Shown: positions 30,774 through 39,228 of the stretch, piece by piece
Numbering within the stretch: position 1 is the first letter of the stretch
Layout of the letters: every line of letters begins with the position of its first letter
From: JAEYZM01 sp943372195
GTDB lineage: Bacteria > Bacteroidota > Bacteroidia > Sphingobacteriales > Sphingobacteriaceae
Direction of reading: 5' to 3'
Assembly (NCBI GenBank): GCA_943372195.1
Contig: CALRXS010000012.1
Coordinates: 33,814-97,813, forward strand
Length of the DNA stretch: 64,000 nt
Notes under the pieces: generated by a model
What the model saw: the letters and a program-made list of their open reading frames with translations, nothing else
What the model was told of the DNA's origin: nothing
The model's database searches: none
Translations under genes and position numbers: made by a program

Positions 30774-32519
30774 TTAATTAAATTGCAAATCATATAATTT
30801 CTTATATGCGCCGTTGTGCTTGAGTAATTCTTGATGTGTGCCTTGCTCTACTATTTCACCTTTGTCTAAAACAATAATTTCATCGGCATTTTGAATGGTT
30901 GATAATCGATGTGCAATAACTATTGAAGTTCTGCCCTTCATCAATTTTTGAATAGCTGATTGTATTAATTCTTCTGTTTCTGTATCGACTGATGATGTTG
31001 CTTCGTCGAGTACTAAAATCTTCGGATTATAAACTAATGCTCTAATGAATGATATCAATTGTGCTTGTCCGACTGATAAAGTCGCCCCCCTCTCCATTAC
31101 ATTATATTGATAGCCCCCAGGCAATCGCATAATGAAATCATGTGCCCCAACTTCTTTTGCTGCTTGAATGATTTCTTCAGAACTTATTGATTTATTTTTT
31201 AATCGAATGTTCTCTTCAATGGTATCAGAAAACAAAAACACATCTTGTAATACAGTTGCAATTTGAGATCTTAAAAATGATAGTTCATATTCTCGAACAT
31301 CACGACCATCTAATAAAATTTCACCAGCATTAATCTCGTAAAATCTATTTAATAAATTAATAATAGAAGATTTCCCTGCACCTGTAGCGCCCACAAATGC
31401 AAGTGTTTTGCCCGATTCAATTTTGAAATTTATATTTTTCAAAACAGGCTGATCTTCATTATATGCGAATGAAACATTTTTAAATTCGACTTCAGCTTTT
31501 ACACTTTCTGGTTTGAACACACCATTGTTGACAGTTTGTTCTTGTGTGTCGAGCAATTGAAAAATTCTTTCTGAACTCACCATTCCCATTTGCAGTGTGT
31601 TGAACTTATCTGCTAATTCGCGAATAGGTCTGAACAACATATTCAAATACATGATAAACGAAATAATGATACCCAATGAAATTTGATTATCTATTACTTG
31701 CTTCGAACCATACCAAACTAATATGCCGATAGATGTTGCTGACATCAACTCCACCACCGGAAAAAATATTGAGTAGTACCAGACTGATTTAATATGTGCT
31801 TTTCGATGTCTGCGATTAATGTCTTTGAATTTATTGTACTCAGCATCTTCACGAACAAATATTTGAATAATGCGCATGCCAGTAATATGTTCTTGCAAGA
31901 AAGTATTGAGCTTTGCAACTTCAGTACGAACATCTTGAAATGCTTTTTTCGTTTTCTCTTTAAAAATATAAGTGGCAATTAATAAAAAAGGTATAGTTGT
32001 TAAACTTATCAATGTTAACTCCCAATCGATATACAACATCACTCCTACTATCACCACAATTTGTAATATATCACCAATGATTACAATCAAACCTTCAGAG
32101 AAAACATCAGCAATAGTTTCTAAATCTGAAACTGCACGAGTTACTAAAGTGCCGATTGGAGTGTTGTCAAAAAACTTTAATCTTAAACTAATGAGATGAT
32201 CGAAAATTAATTTTCGTAAATCTAAAATTGCTGATTGCCCCAACCAATTAGTAATAACCGTATGAAAATATTGTACCACTGTTTGAAAAGCTAGAGCAAT
32301 AAATAACACACCTACCATCATTAATAATCCGTTCGAATTATTTTTCAATATAAACTCATCGATTGTGTACTGCACTAAATATGGTCGTACAGGAGCAATT
32401 AGCGCAAGTAGTACTGTCAAAAATATCGCAACATAAAACTGTTTTTGATACGGCTTTAAATAGCGATAAATTCTTCGCAGAATAGAAACATCAATTGCAT
32501 TACCACTAACCTTGCTCAT
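30774..32519 (-). CDS. ABC exporter, fused permease and ATPase (MsbA-like)
   Basis: A 581-aa type I ABC half-transporter from the ATG at 32519 (a TTG one codon upstream is less likely). The N-terminal half has six membrane helices. The ATPase half has Walker A GATGAGKSS near residue 370, the signature SVGQAQ (an SVGQ variant of the usual LSGGQ), Walker B ILVLDEATSSVD and the switch histidine AHRLST. MsbA-like proteins move lipids or hydrophobic compounds as dimers; the substrate is unknown. truA ends 3 nt before it on the same strand, so they form an operon. Unlike classical MsbA the signature lacks the first Gly of LSGGQ. Confidence 0.93.
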   Translation of the reverse strand: MSKVSGNAIDVSILRRIYRYLKPYQKQFYVAIFLTVLLALIAPVRPYLVQYTIDEFILKNNSNGLLMMVGVLFIALAFQTVVQYFHTVITNWLGQSAILDLRKLIFDHLISLRLKFFDNTPIGTLVTRAVSDLETIADVFSEGLIVIIGDILQIVVIVGVMLYIDWELTLISLTTIPFLLIATYIFKEKTKKAFQDVRTEVAKLNTFLQEHITGMRIIQIFVREDAEYNKFKDINRRHRKAHIKSVWYYSIFFPVVELMSATSIGILVWYGSKQVIDNQISLGIIISFIMYLNMLFRPIRELADKFNTLQMGMVSSERIFQLLDTQEQTVNNGVFKPESVKAEVEFKNVSFAYNEDQPVLKNINFKIESGKTLAFVGATGAGKSSIINLLNRFYEINAGEILLDGRDVREYELSFLRSQIATVLQDVFLFSDTIEENIRLKNKSISSEEIIQAAKEVGAHDFIMRLPGGYQYNVMERGATLSVGQAQLISFIRALVYNPKILVLDEATSSVDTETEELIQSAIQKLMKGRTSIVIAHRLSTIQNADEIIVLDKGEIVEQGTHQELLKHNGAYKKLYDLQFN

Positions 32520-32522
32520 CAA

Positions 32523-33263
32523 TTATATATAAGGGTATTTAATTTCACATAAGTATAAACCATTACCTGGCACAGATGTTCCGGCCATTGAACGATTTTT
32601 ACTATCAATGATTTTCTTTAAATCTTCGGATGTTAGTTTTCCATTACCTATATCAATAAGAGTACCTACAATTGCTCTCACCATGTTTCGCAAAAACCTG
32701 TCGGCAGAAATATGAAAAACGATTGAATCATTATCTAGCACTTCCCATTCAGCTCTTGTTACTTTACATATAGTTGTTTTAGCACCAGCATGAGCTTTAC
32801 TAAAACAAGCAAAATCGCTTACCTCTAATAAATATTTTGCAGCTTCGTTCATTAATTCAACATCAGGTTTTTTCTGATAGGGGAAATAATAACTATATCC
32901 GTTTTTAAACGGATCTTTATGAAAATGCATGTAATATTCATAGCTTCTTTGAGTAGCATCAAAACGAGCATGAGCTTGATCATCAACTTTTATAAATCTT
33001 TTAGCAGCTATGTCAAAGGGTAAGATACCATTAAGGTTAATAATTAAATTATTATCGAGTTCTTTTTCGGTATCGAAATGTGCGTAAAAATCTTTAGCAT
33101 GCACCCCTGTATCGGTTCTCCCACATCCTAAGCTATAAACAGCATGCCCACAAAGTGTACTAAGAGCCTTATCTAGAACTTCTTGCACACTTATGGCATT
33201 CGGTTGAATTTGCCAACCGTGATAATGGGTACCATCATAAGAGAGCTGTAAAAAGTAGCGCAT
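32523..33263 (-). CDS. truA: tRNA pseudouridine(38-40) synthase
   Basis: Modifies uridines 38-40 in the tRNA anticodon arm. I start it at the ATG at 33263, giving 246 aa beginning MRYFLQLSYDGTHYHGWQIQ, the classic TruA opening. The catalytic aspartate lies in the GCGRTDTGVHA motif near residue 51. Further motifs are FDATQRSYEYYMHF, FACFSKAHA and FLRNMVRAIVGTLIDIG. A TATCTTCG -7-like element (33267-33274, minus strand) ends 3 nt before this ATG, which supports the short start and suggests a leaderless mRNA. It is followed by the ABC exporter gene. Confidence 0.95.
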   Translation of the reverse strand: MRYFLQLSYDGTHYHGWQIQPNAISVQEVLDKALSTLCGHAVYSLGCGRTDTGVHAKDFYAHFDTEKELDNNLIINLNGILPFDIAAKRFIKVDDQAHARFDATQRSYEYYMHFHKDPFKNGYSYYFPYQKKPDVELMNEAAKYLLEVSDFACFSKAHAGAKTTICKVTRAEWEVLDNDSIVFHISADRFLRNMVRAIVGTLIDIGNGKLTSEDLKKIIDSKNRSMAGTSVPGNGLYLCEIKYPYI

Positions 33264-33305
33264 GGGCGAAGATAACAAAATGTATGTTTAGGCTAAAGTA
33301 TTGAC

Positions 33306-33336
33306 TTGTTACTTCTCAGTAAAAACCTTAAGTTTG
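33306..33336 (+). promoter_or_regulatory. Promoter of sucD
   Basis: TTG at 33306-33308, a 20-nt spacer and TAAGTTTG at 33329-33336. The start codon I chose (33357) is 20 nt downstream. An in-frame start at 33306 would lie inside the promoter. Confidence 0.78.
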
Positions 33337-33356
33337 CCCAATCAAAAAACAAATCA

Positions 33357-34241
33357 ATGAGCGTATTAGTAAATAAAAACTCTAAAGTAATAGTACAAGG
33401 ATTTACAGGAAGTGAAGGTTCATTCCATGCTTCACAAATGATTGAGTATGGAACAAGTGTTGTGGGTGGTGTAACTCCAGGTAAAGGTGGAAGCATGCAT
33501 TTAGATCGTCCTGTGTTCAACACAGTAGCAGATGCAGTTGCAAAAACAGGTGCTGATGTTTCAATCATTTTTGTACCTCCGGCATTTGCTGCAGATGCAA
33601 TCATGGAAGCTGCTAATGCGGGTATTAAAGTAATCATTTGTATCACAGAAGGCATACCTACAAAAGATATGATCTATGTGAAAGAATATTTAAGCGACAA
33701 AGACTGTACGTTAATAGGTCCGAATTGCCCAGGTGTTATGACAGCTGGTGAAGCTAAAGTAGGTATCATGCCAGGCTTTATTTTCAAACCAGGACGTGTA
33801 GGTATCGTTTCTAAGTCAGGAACTTTAACATACGAAGCGGTTGATCAGTGTACTAGATTAGGCTTAGGACAATCGACAGCAATTGGTATTGGTGGTGACC
33901 CAATTATTGGAACAACTACTAAAGAAGCTGTTGAGTTATTAATGAATGACCCAGAAACTGACGGTATCATCATGATTGGTGAAATCGGTGGTGGTATGGA
34001 GGCAGAGGCTGCACGTTGGATTAAAGCTAATGGCACTAAACCAGTAGTTGGATTCATCGCAGGGCAAACTGCGCCAGCAGGTCGTCGTATGGGTCACGCA
34101 GGTGCTATCGTTGGTGGAGCTGATGATACTGCTGCTGCTAAAATGAAGATCATGGCAGAGTGTGGTATAAGAGTGGTTGAGTCGCCAGCGCAGATTGGGG
34201 TTGCGATGCAAGAAGAACTAAAGAAAGCTGGACTTATTTAG
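33357..34241 (+). CDS. sucD: Succinyl-CoA ligase subunit alpha
   Basis: The TCA-cycle enzyme subunit that binds CoA and carries the phosphohistidine. 294 aa from ATG 33357. The CoA-binding Rossmann domain has VIVQGFTGSEGSFHASQMI, GGVTPGKGG and PPAFAADAIMEA. The ligase domain has GPNCPGVMTAGEAKVGIMPGF, GIVSKSGTLTYEAV and the active-site GRRMGHAGAIVGG with its histidine near residue 246. sucC is not adjacent. A heptamer repeat tract abuts the stop, followed by a terminator. Confidence 0.97.
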   Translation: MSVLVNKNSKVIVQGFTGSEGSFHASQMIEYGTSVVGGVTPGKGGSMHLDRPVFNTVADAVAKTGADVSIIFVPPAFAADAIMEAANAGIKVIICITEGIPTKDMIYVKEYLSDKDCTLIGPNCPGVMTAGEAKVGIMPGFIFKPGRVGIVSKSGTLTYEAVDQCTRLGLGQSTAIGIGGDPIIGTTTKEAVELLMNDPETDGIIMIGEIGGGMEAEAARWIKANGTKPVVGFIAGQTAPAGRRMGHAGAIVGGADDTAAAKMKIMAECGIRVVESPAQIGVAMQEELKKAGLI

Positions 34242-34317
34242 TAGGCTAGTAAGATAGTAGGCTAGTGTTAGTTACTAGTGATTAGTGATTAGTGACTAGT
34301 GACTAGTGATTAGTTAT
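34239..34317. repeat. TAGTGAT-type heptamer tract
   Basis: It runs straight on from the sucD stop codon. Units are TAGTAGG, CTAGTAA, GATAGTAGG, CTAGTGT, TAGTTAC, TAGTGAT (twice), TAGTGAC (twice), TAGTGAT and TAGTTAT. No facing arm was seen. Confidence 0.82.
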
Positions 34318-34326
34318 AAAATATTT

Positions 34327-34359
34327 AAATGCTTCGAGGAGACTCGGAGCATTTTTTTT
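34327..34359 (+). terminator. Intrinsic terminator of sucD
   Basis: ATGCTTCGAG pairs with CTCGGAGCAT (one T-G) around a GAGA loop and is followed by eight T residues. Confidence 0.93.
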
Positions 34360-34419
34360 GTGTGCATATTTCCATTTAAATAAATATTGTATTTTCGTAT
34401 AACATTATAATCTTACAAC

Positions 34420-35166
34420 ATGAAATTACTCGAAGGTAAAACAGCACTTGTAACTGGTGCTTCAAAAGGTATAGGTAAAAAAATTGCAGAAGTATTTGCA
34501 GCGCATGGTGCAAATGTTGCATTCACTTACTTATCATCTGTAGAAAAAGGTGAAGCTTTAGAAAAAGAATTAGCAGCAGCTGGTACAAAAGTGAAAGGCT
34601 ATCGTTCTGATGCTTCTAACTTTCAAGCAGCAGACGAATTAATCAATGCTATCGTAGCTGACTTCGGTTCAATTGATATAGTAGTGAACAATGCGGGTAT
34701 AACGAAAGACGGATTATTAATGAGAATGAGTGAAGAGCAATGGGACGATGTAATTAATACAAATTTAAAATCAGTATTCAACGTTACAAAAGCAGCGACA
34801 AAACCAATGATGAAACAACGCTTCGGTGTAATCATCAATATGAGTTCTATCGTTGGCGTTCAAGGTAACGCTGGGCAAGCGAATTACTCAGCATCGAAAG
34901 CTGGTATATTAGGATTTACAAAATCAGTAGCAAGAGAATTAGGATCAAGAAATATACGTTGCAATGCAATCGCACCTGGCTTCATACGTACTGAAATGAC
35001 TGATGCTTTACCTGCGGATGTTACCGCTGGATGGAGTAAGTTGATTCCTTTACAACGTATGGGCGAAACAGAAGATGTTGCAAATGTTGCATTGTTCTTA
35101 GCATCAGATATGGGGGCTTATGTGAATGGGCAGGTGATATCGGTGTGTGGGGGCATGCTGACATAG
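34420..35166 (+). CDS. fabG: 3-oxoacyl-[acyl-carrier-protein] reductase
   Basis: NADPH-dependent reductase of fatty-acid elongation, an SDR-family tetramer. 248 aa, typical. It has the cofactor motif TGASKGIGKK near residue 13, the NNAG motif and the catalytic triad in NMSSIVGVQGNAGQANYSASK (Ser near 139, Tyr 152, Lys 156). The end CGGMLT is the usual FabG C-terminus. A -7-like TATTTTCG (34390-34397) is upstream. A repeat element begins directly at its stop. Confidence 0.95.
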   Translation: MKLLEGKTALVTGASKGIGKKIAEVFAAHGANVAFTYLSSVEKGEALEKELAAAGTKVKGYRSDASNFQAADELINAIVADFGSIDIVVNNAGITKDGLLMRMSEEQWDDVINTNLKSVFNVTKAATKPMMKQRFGVIINMSSIVGVQGNAGQANYSASKAGILGFTKSVARELGSRNIRCNAIAPGFIRTEMTDALPADVTAGWSKLIPLQRMGETEDVANVALFLASDMGAYVNGQVISVCGGMLT

Positions 35167-35268
35167 TAGTCAGTATTCCGTAGTCCGTATTCCGAATCAA
35201 GGATTTTATTTCCTCTGCAAAGGTTTAAATTTAGTACATCGGAATACTGAATACGGAATACTGAATAC
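35167..35268. repeat. Facing heptamer element (GTATTCC / GGAATAC)
   Basis: The left arm GTAGTCA, GTATTCC, GTAGTCC, GTATTCC, GAATCAA (35167-35201) faces GGAATAC, TGAATAC, GGAATAC, TGAATAC (35241-35268). The loop between them is about 40 nt of AT-rich sequence. It uses the same unit flavour as the elements at 9881-10053, 25906-25933 and 45880-45915. Confidence 0.85.
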
Positions 35269-35303
35269 ATTTCAATCTCGTTAATAATTATAAAAACAGC
35301 ACC

Positions 35304-36023
35304 ATGGCAAACCGCTTCATCATCCCCTCTTCAATCATCGGCGCATCGCTGATTGTTTCTGTTATTGTTTTCGGTATTAACTGGAAGGCAACTAAAAAAG
35401 AAAACCAAACCATTACGGTTACGGGTTCGGCGAAGAAAGAAATTAAAGCAGACCTTGCTATTTTGAAAGGCAGTTTAACCGGATTTGCGAGTAATCAAAA
35501 AAATGCTTTTGAAAAATTAAATGCTAATAAGCCTGTACTTTTAGAATACTTAAATAGTAAAGGTTTTGATGCTTCTAAAGTGATTTTTGAGACTATGAAC
35601 ATATATGCTCAATACAATTATGAAAATGGCGCACAAACTAATCTAATGGGTTATAACGCAAGTCAAACATTCAGAATTGAATCGAATGATGTAGAGAAAA
35701 TTCAAGCCATCTCACTCGAAATTTCTAACCTCTATTCACAAGGCATCGAATTTCAAATTTTTAGTCCAGAATACTATTACACCAAACTCGCTGAAATAAA
35801 AATCGAGATACAAGCTGAAGCGGCTAAAGATGCTATGAATAGAGCTGCAAAAATTGCAGAGGCTACTAATTCAAAATTAGGTACAATGCGAAATGCTAGA
35901 ATGGGTGTATTACAAATTACTCCACTTAATTCTAACATGGTTAGCGATTATGGCATGAATGATGTAAGCTCTATTGAAAAAGAAATTACTGCTGTAGTTA
36001 ACGCCTCATTTGAAATAGAATAA
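35304..36023 (+). CDS. SIMPL domain (DUF541) protein
   Basis: 239 aa. An N-terminal membrane anchor or signal (residues about 8-26) is followed by a SIMPL/DUF541 domain: QTITVTGSAKKEIKADLAILKG, then VIFETMNIYAQYNYENGAQ, YNASQTFRIESNDVEKIQAIS and KIAEATNSKLGTMRNARMGVLQI. SIMPL proteins are periplasmic and of poorly known function; BP26-type members form channel-like oligomers. One base separates its stop from the next gene (a vWA membrane protein), so the pair is probably functionally linked. Confidence 0.9.
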   Translation: MANRFIIPSSIIGASLIVSVIVFGINWKATKKENQTITVTGSAKKEIKADLAILKGSLTGFASNQKNAFEKLNANKPVLLEYLNSKGFDASKVIFETMNIYAQYNYENGAQTNLMGYNASQTFRIESNDVEKIQAISLEISNLYSQGIEFQIFSPEYYYTKLAEIKIEIQAEAAKDAMNRAAKIAEATNSKLGTMRNARMGVLQITPLNSNMVSDYGMNDVSSIEKEITAVVNASFEIE

Positions 36024-36024
36024 T

Positions 36025-38109
36025 ATGCCAAATATTACTTTCTTAGAGTTCAATATTTTTGTATTAATAATTTCATTAGCCCTTTCTGTACTTTACCCTT
36101 ATTTCCTATATAAAAAAGAAACTAAATTAAAAAAGCAAACTAGAAATGCTCTTGCGATAGTAAGAGGTATTGTAGTTTTCATCATTAGCTTCTTTTTGTT
36201 GAGTCCGCTTTTGAATAACCGCGGACTCTCATACGAAAAGCCAATAATACTTTTTGCTCAAGACAATTCTAAATCGATTGTTTTAAATGCAAATGAATCT
36301 TTTTATGAAATAGAATATTTAGAACAAAGCAAAGAATTAATTAATGAGCTTTCTTCAAAATATGATGTCAAAACTTTCAGTATAGCAGAAGAATTAAAAT
36401 CAGGAAATGAAATAAATTACAAAGGCAATAAATCGAATTTGTCACTGATATTTGATGAAGCTCTTAATACCTATAAGAATAGAAATTTAGCAGCAATTGT
36501 ATTAGCGAGTGATGGAATAAGTAATACAGGTAGAGAACTGAGCGATTATGTTCAATTAATGAAAAACCCAGTATATACAATATTAATGGGTGATTCAATT
36601 CCACAGAGAGACATCAGAATTCAAAATATTGTACACAATGAAATAGTTTACAAGAAAAATGACTTTCTTGTTGACATCCGAATAAAGGCATACGACTTAG
36701 CTAATCAGATAGCAAATATTTCAATATTGAAAGATGGCAAATCTATTTATTCTACTAAACAAAAAATTAGTTCTAAGAACGAAAGTATCTCAATAAAGGC
36801 AAAGTTAAATGCAAATGTTGGGGGTTTTCAAAAGTATACGGTAAAGATAGATCCAATTGGATCTGAAAAAAACATTAACAATAATATAAGCAACTTCTAC
36901 ATAGAGGTTATTGAGAACAAACAGAAGATAGCTTTAATTGCGGCAGCAGCACACCCTGATTTAGCAGCTATAAAGCAATCGATTGAGAAGAATGAGAATT
37001 ATCAAGTAGAATTAATATTTGCTGACCAAGTAAATATTAACAAGCTTAAAGATTATCAATTATTTATTTTACATCAACTACCTACATCGTTCGCTACAGG
37101 CAATGATGTATTTAAATACATTCAGAATAACAATACTCCAATTTGGTTAATAATAGGAAATCAAACCTATATTGATTTGTTTAACAAATTGAATTACGGG
37201 TTGCGAGTAGGCGGATATAAAAACAATCCGAATGAAGTCTTCCCAAAAATAAGCAATGAATTTCAGGGCTTCGTTTTAGATGAAAGGTGGAATGATTTTA
37301 TTAATGAGCTACCGCCTTTACATTCGCCTTATGGAAATTACGCTATAGATAATGCTAGTCAGAAATTATTTACACAAAAAATCGGATCAGTAAGTACTGA
37401 CCAAGCTTTATTAGTTTTTAATAACGCAGGGGCACGCAAAGCAATTTTAATGGGTGAAGGTATTTGGAGATGGAAAATGACGGAGAATAAATTAAAAAAC
37501 AATTCAGAGCTAATCGATGATTTATGTACCAAAATCATTCAATACTTAAGTTCTAAAGATGATAAAAGAAAGTTCAAAGTATATCTACAAAATAAAAACC
37601 CTGAAGAGTCAGATGAAATAATTTTCAGAGCTGAGCTTTATAATGACAGTTATGAAGCTATCAATACACCAGAAGTAAGTTTGAACATCAGAAATCAAAA
37701 CAATAAAAATTATCCGTTTAGTTTCAACAGAACCGAGAATCAATATGAATTAAATGTTGGTGCATTACCTGAAGGTTCGTATAGTTATGATGCAATTACA
37801 ACATTATCGCAAAACAAATTTTCAGCTAGTGGGAAGTTCAATGTTATTAAATTAAACTTAGAAGAATTAAATACAGTTGCTGATTATGATAATTTACGTA
37901 ATCTCTCAGAATTAACGGGAGCAAAGGCTTTCAGAGCTTCTGAACTTGAAAAATTAAAACAAGAACTATTAAATAATGAAAATTTTAAAACGCTCAGTTA
38001 TGAAGAGAATAAAACTGATGAGTTGATAAATTTAAAATGGATTTTCATTTTATTACTTTCATTATTAACTTTTGAATGGATGCTTAGAAAATATTTAGGC
38101 GTGTATTAA
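36025..38109 (+). CDS. Membrane-bound vWA-domain protein
   Basis: 694 aa. Two N-terminal membrane segments (residues about 8-26 and 44-62) precede a von Willebrand A-like domain whose metal site is visible as DNSKS (a DxSxS motif near residue 82) and ASDGISNTGRE. A long extracytoplasmic region follows, with a glutamine-amidotransferase-like fold (IALIAAAAHPDLAAIKQSI) and a beta-rich part. A single C-terminal membrane segment lies near residue 675 (WIFILLLSLLTFEWML). This matches a conserved class of Bacteroidota membrane vWA proteins related to BatA/BatB-type aerotolerance proteins. Function is unknown. It follows the SIMPL gene by 1 nt. Confidence 0.85.
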   Translation: MPNITFLEFNIFVLIISLALSVLYPYFLYKKETKLKKQTRNALAIVRGIVVFIISFFLLSPLLNNRGLSYEKPIILFAQDNSKSIVLNANESFYEIEYLEQSKELINELSSKYDVKTFSIAEELKSGNEINYKGNKSNLSLIFDEALNTYKNRNLAAIVLASDGISNTGRELSDYVQLMKNPVYTILMGDSIPQRDIRIQNIVHNEIVYKKNDFLVDIRIKAYDLANQIANISILKDGKSIYSTKQKISSKNESISIKAKLNANVGGFQKYTVKIDPIGSEKNINNNISNFYIEVIENKQKIALIAAAAHPDLAAIKQSIEKNENYQVELIFADQVNINKLKDYQLFILHQLPTSFATGNDVFKYIQNNNTPIWLIIGNQTYIDLFNKLNYGLRVGGYKNNPNEVFPKISNEFQGFVLDERWNDFINELPPLHSPYGNYAIDNASQKLFTQKIGSVSTDQALLVFNNAGARKAILMGEGIWRWKMTENKLKNNSELIDDLCTKIIQYLSSKDDKRKFKVYLQNKNPEESDEIIFRAELYNDSYEAINTPEVSLNIRNQNNKNYPFSFNRTENQYELNVGALPEGSYSYDAITTLSQNKFSASGKFNVIKLNLEELNTVADYDNLRNLSELTGAKAFRASELEKLKQELLNNENFKTLSYEENKTDELINLKWIFILLLSLLTFEWMLRKYLGVY

Positions 38110-38162
38110 TTTGATAAAAAATCGCCTCAAATCTTTTTTTGCACATATAATAAATTTTTCAT

Positions 38163-38170
38163 TACCTTTG
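38163..38170 (+). promoter_or_regulatory. -7 element of the divIC leader
   Basis: TACCTTTG matches TAnnTTTG. A TTG lies 21 nt upstream (38139-38141), a slightly long spacing. It would give divIC an untypically long leader of about 140 nt. Confidence 0.55.
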
Positions 38171-38177
38171 ATGTTAA

Positions 38178-38305
38178 TATGTGGAAAATATTTGTGAGTT
38201 ATTTAAAATCAAATATTTTTCTTTGTATTAGAAACATAAAACATGAAACCCGCTTGCGGTTAAAATTCAAAGGCAGATGATCAAGCGGTCACTGCCTTTT
38301 TTTAA
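38178..38305 (+). ncRNA. Candidate structured leader RNA of divIC with kissing hairpin loops
   Basis: Three hairpins occur in order. The first is a 10-bp AT stem (AAAATATTTG 38185-38194 with CAAATATTTT 38210-38219). The second is AACC/GGTT (38247-38261) with the 7-nt loop CGCTTGC. The third is the terminator stem at 38269-38299. The third hairpin's loop, TCAAGCGG, is complementary to the second hairpin's loop (CGCTTG with CAAGCG, extendable to CCGCTTG with CAAGCGG). This would allow a kissing interaction or an alternative fold that controls the terminator. No known family was recognised. Confidence 0.5.
38269..38303 (+). terminator. Terminator between the vWA gene and divIC
   Basis: AAAGGCAG pairs with CTGCCTTT, extended by TGA/TCA past a bulged A, with an 8-nt loop and seven T residues. 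It either ends the upstream operon or attenuates divIC, whose start is 13 nt further on. Confidence 0.85.
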
Positions 38306-38316
38306 TTTAACAGAAC

Positions 38317-38607
38317 ATGAAAAGAATTCTAAACATCTTAAAAAATAATTACTACATCATTATCTTTTTTGTGTTTCTAATATGGATGTTTCTATTCGAT
38401 AAAAATGACCTCATATCACAATACCAACACATGCAGAAGCTTCGAGGATTAGAGAGTGATAGAGATTATATTAAAAAAGAGATTAAGGTAATTGAGAAAG
38501 ACATTAACGATTTAAGTACCGATAAAGAGAGACTAGAAAAATTTGCAAGAGAGAAATACTTAATGAAAAAAGAAAACGAAGATGTTTTTGTAATAGTAAA
38601 AGAGTAA
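38317..38607 (+). CDS. FtsB/DivIC-family cell division protein
   Basis: A 96-aa bitopic membrane protein. It has a short cytoplasmic N-terminus, one membrane segment (residues about 12-28, YIIIFFVFLIWMFLF), a periplasmic coiled coil (residues about 40-75, ESDRDYIKKEIKVIEKDI) and the conserved LEKFAREKYLMKKENEDVFVI motif. That layout is diagnostic of septum-formation-initiator proteins that join FtsL/FtsQ at the division site. The stop codon lies inside the stem of its own terminator. Confidence 0.92.
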   Translation: MKRILNILKNNYYIIIFFVFLIWMFLFDKNDLISQYQHMQKLRGLESDRDYIKKEIKVIEKDINDLSTDKERLEKFAREKYLMKKENEDVFVIVKE

Positions 38608-38632
38608 TCAAAAATGATTACTCTTTTTTATT
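38597..38632. terminator. Terminator overlapping the divIC stop codon
   Basis: AAAGAGTAATCA pairs with TGATTACTCTTT around an A-rich loop and is followed by a T-run. The TAA stop of divIC is part of the 5' stem. Confidence 0.85.
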
Positions 38633-38638
38633 TTAAGA

Positions 38639-39115
38639 TTACTTTATGACTTCTGGTAAAGTCTCAGAGTTTTTTATAAACTTCATTGAAGTGCTATTCA
38701 CACAATGTCTAGTATCTTTCTTAGTGAATCCTTCGCCCAAGAATACGTGACCTAAATGACCATTGCAATTATTGCATACAATCTCAGTTCTAAATCCGTC
38801 GGCATCTGCAATACGTTTTACCGAACCTTCAATTTCATCATCAAAACTTGGCCATCCGCAATTTGACTCAAACTTATCGTCTGATTTATAAAGAGCATTA
38901 TTGCATTGACGACATATATAAGTTCCTTTTTCTTTGTTATCAGTGTACTCACCAGTATAAGCTCTATCAGTATGCTTACCAATGATAATAGCCTTCTCGT
39001 AATCGTTTAATTTGTTGTACTTAGGGTTCTGTTCCATCTTTGTAGATTTTTTCTGCTGACAAGCTCCTAATAGAGGCAGCGTGCAAATGAATAATATGAA
39101 TATTAAATTTTTCAT
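38639..39115 (-). CDS. msrB: Peptide-methionine (R)-S-oxide reductase, lipoprotein
   Basis: Repairs methionine-R-sulfoxide in proteins. I start it at ATG 39115, giving 158 aa with a lipoprotein signal (lipobox LGAC), so it acts in the envelope. The MsrB domain (about residues 35-150) has the zinc cysteine pairs CRQCNNAL and CNNCNGHLGHVF, the SNCGWPSFD motif and the catalytic cysteine in DTRHCVNSTSMKF. A longer reading from 39136 adds residues before the signal peptide and is less likely. Confidence 0.94.
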   Translation of the reverse strand: MKNLIFILFICTLPLLGACQQKKSTKMEQNPKYNKLNDYEKAIIIGKHTDRAYTGEYTDNKEKGTYICRQCNNALYKSDDKFESNCGWPSFDDEIEGSVKRIADADGFRTEIVCNNCNGHLGHVFLGEGFTKKDTRHCVNSTSMKFIKNSETLPEVIK

Positions 39116-39173
39116 GATTTTGAATTTATATAACATACGATACGATGATAAGTTTGGATTTATAATATAGACG

Positions 39174-39212
39174 TAAAAAAAGCGAGAACCTTATCGATTC
39201 TCGCTTTTAATT
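39174..39212 (-). terminator. Terminator of the DEAD-box helicase gene
   Basis: On the minus strand, AAAAGCGAGAA pairs with TTCTCGCTTTT across a 9-nt loop, with an uninterrupted T-run afterwards, 17 nt after the helicase stop. Confidence 0.9.
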
Positions 39213-39228
39213 TTACAGTGTGATTGAT

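Noticed and set aside
38247..38303. tRNA-like or tmRNA fragment in the divIC leader
   Set aside because: There is no cloverleaf with acceptor and T-arms. The GC-rich parts are two simple hairpins, the second a terminator.
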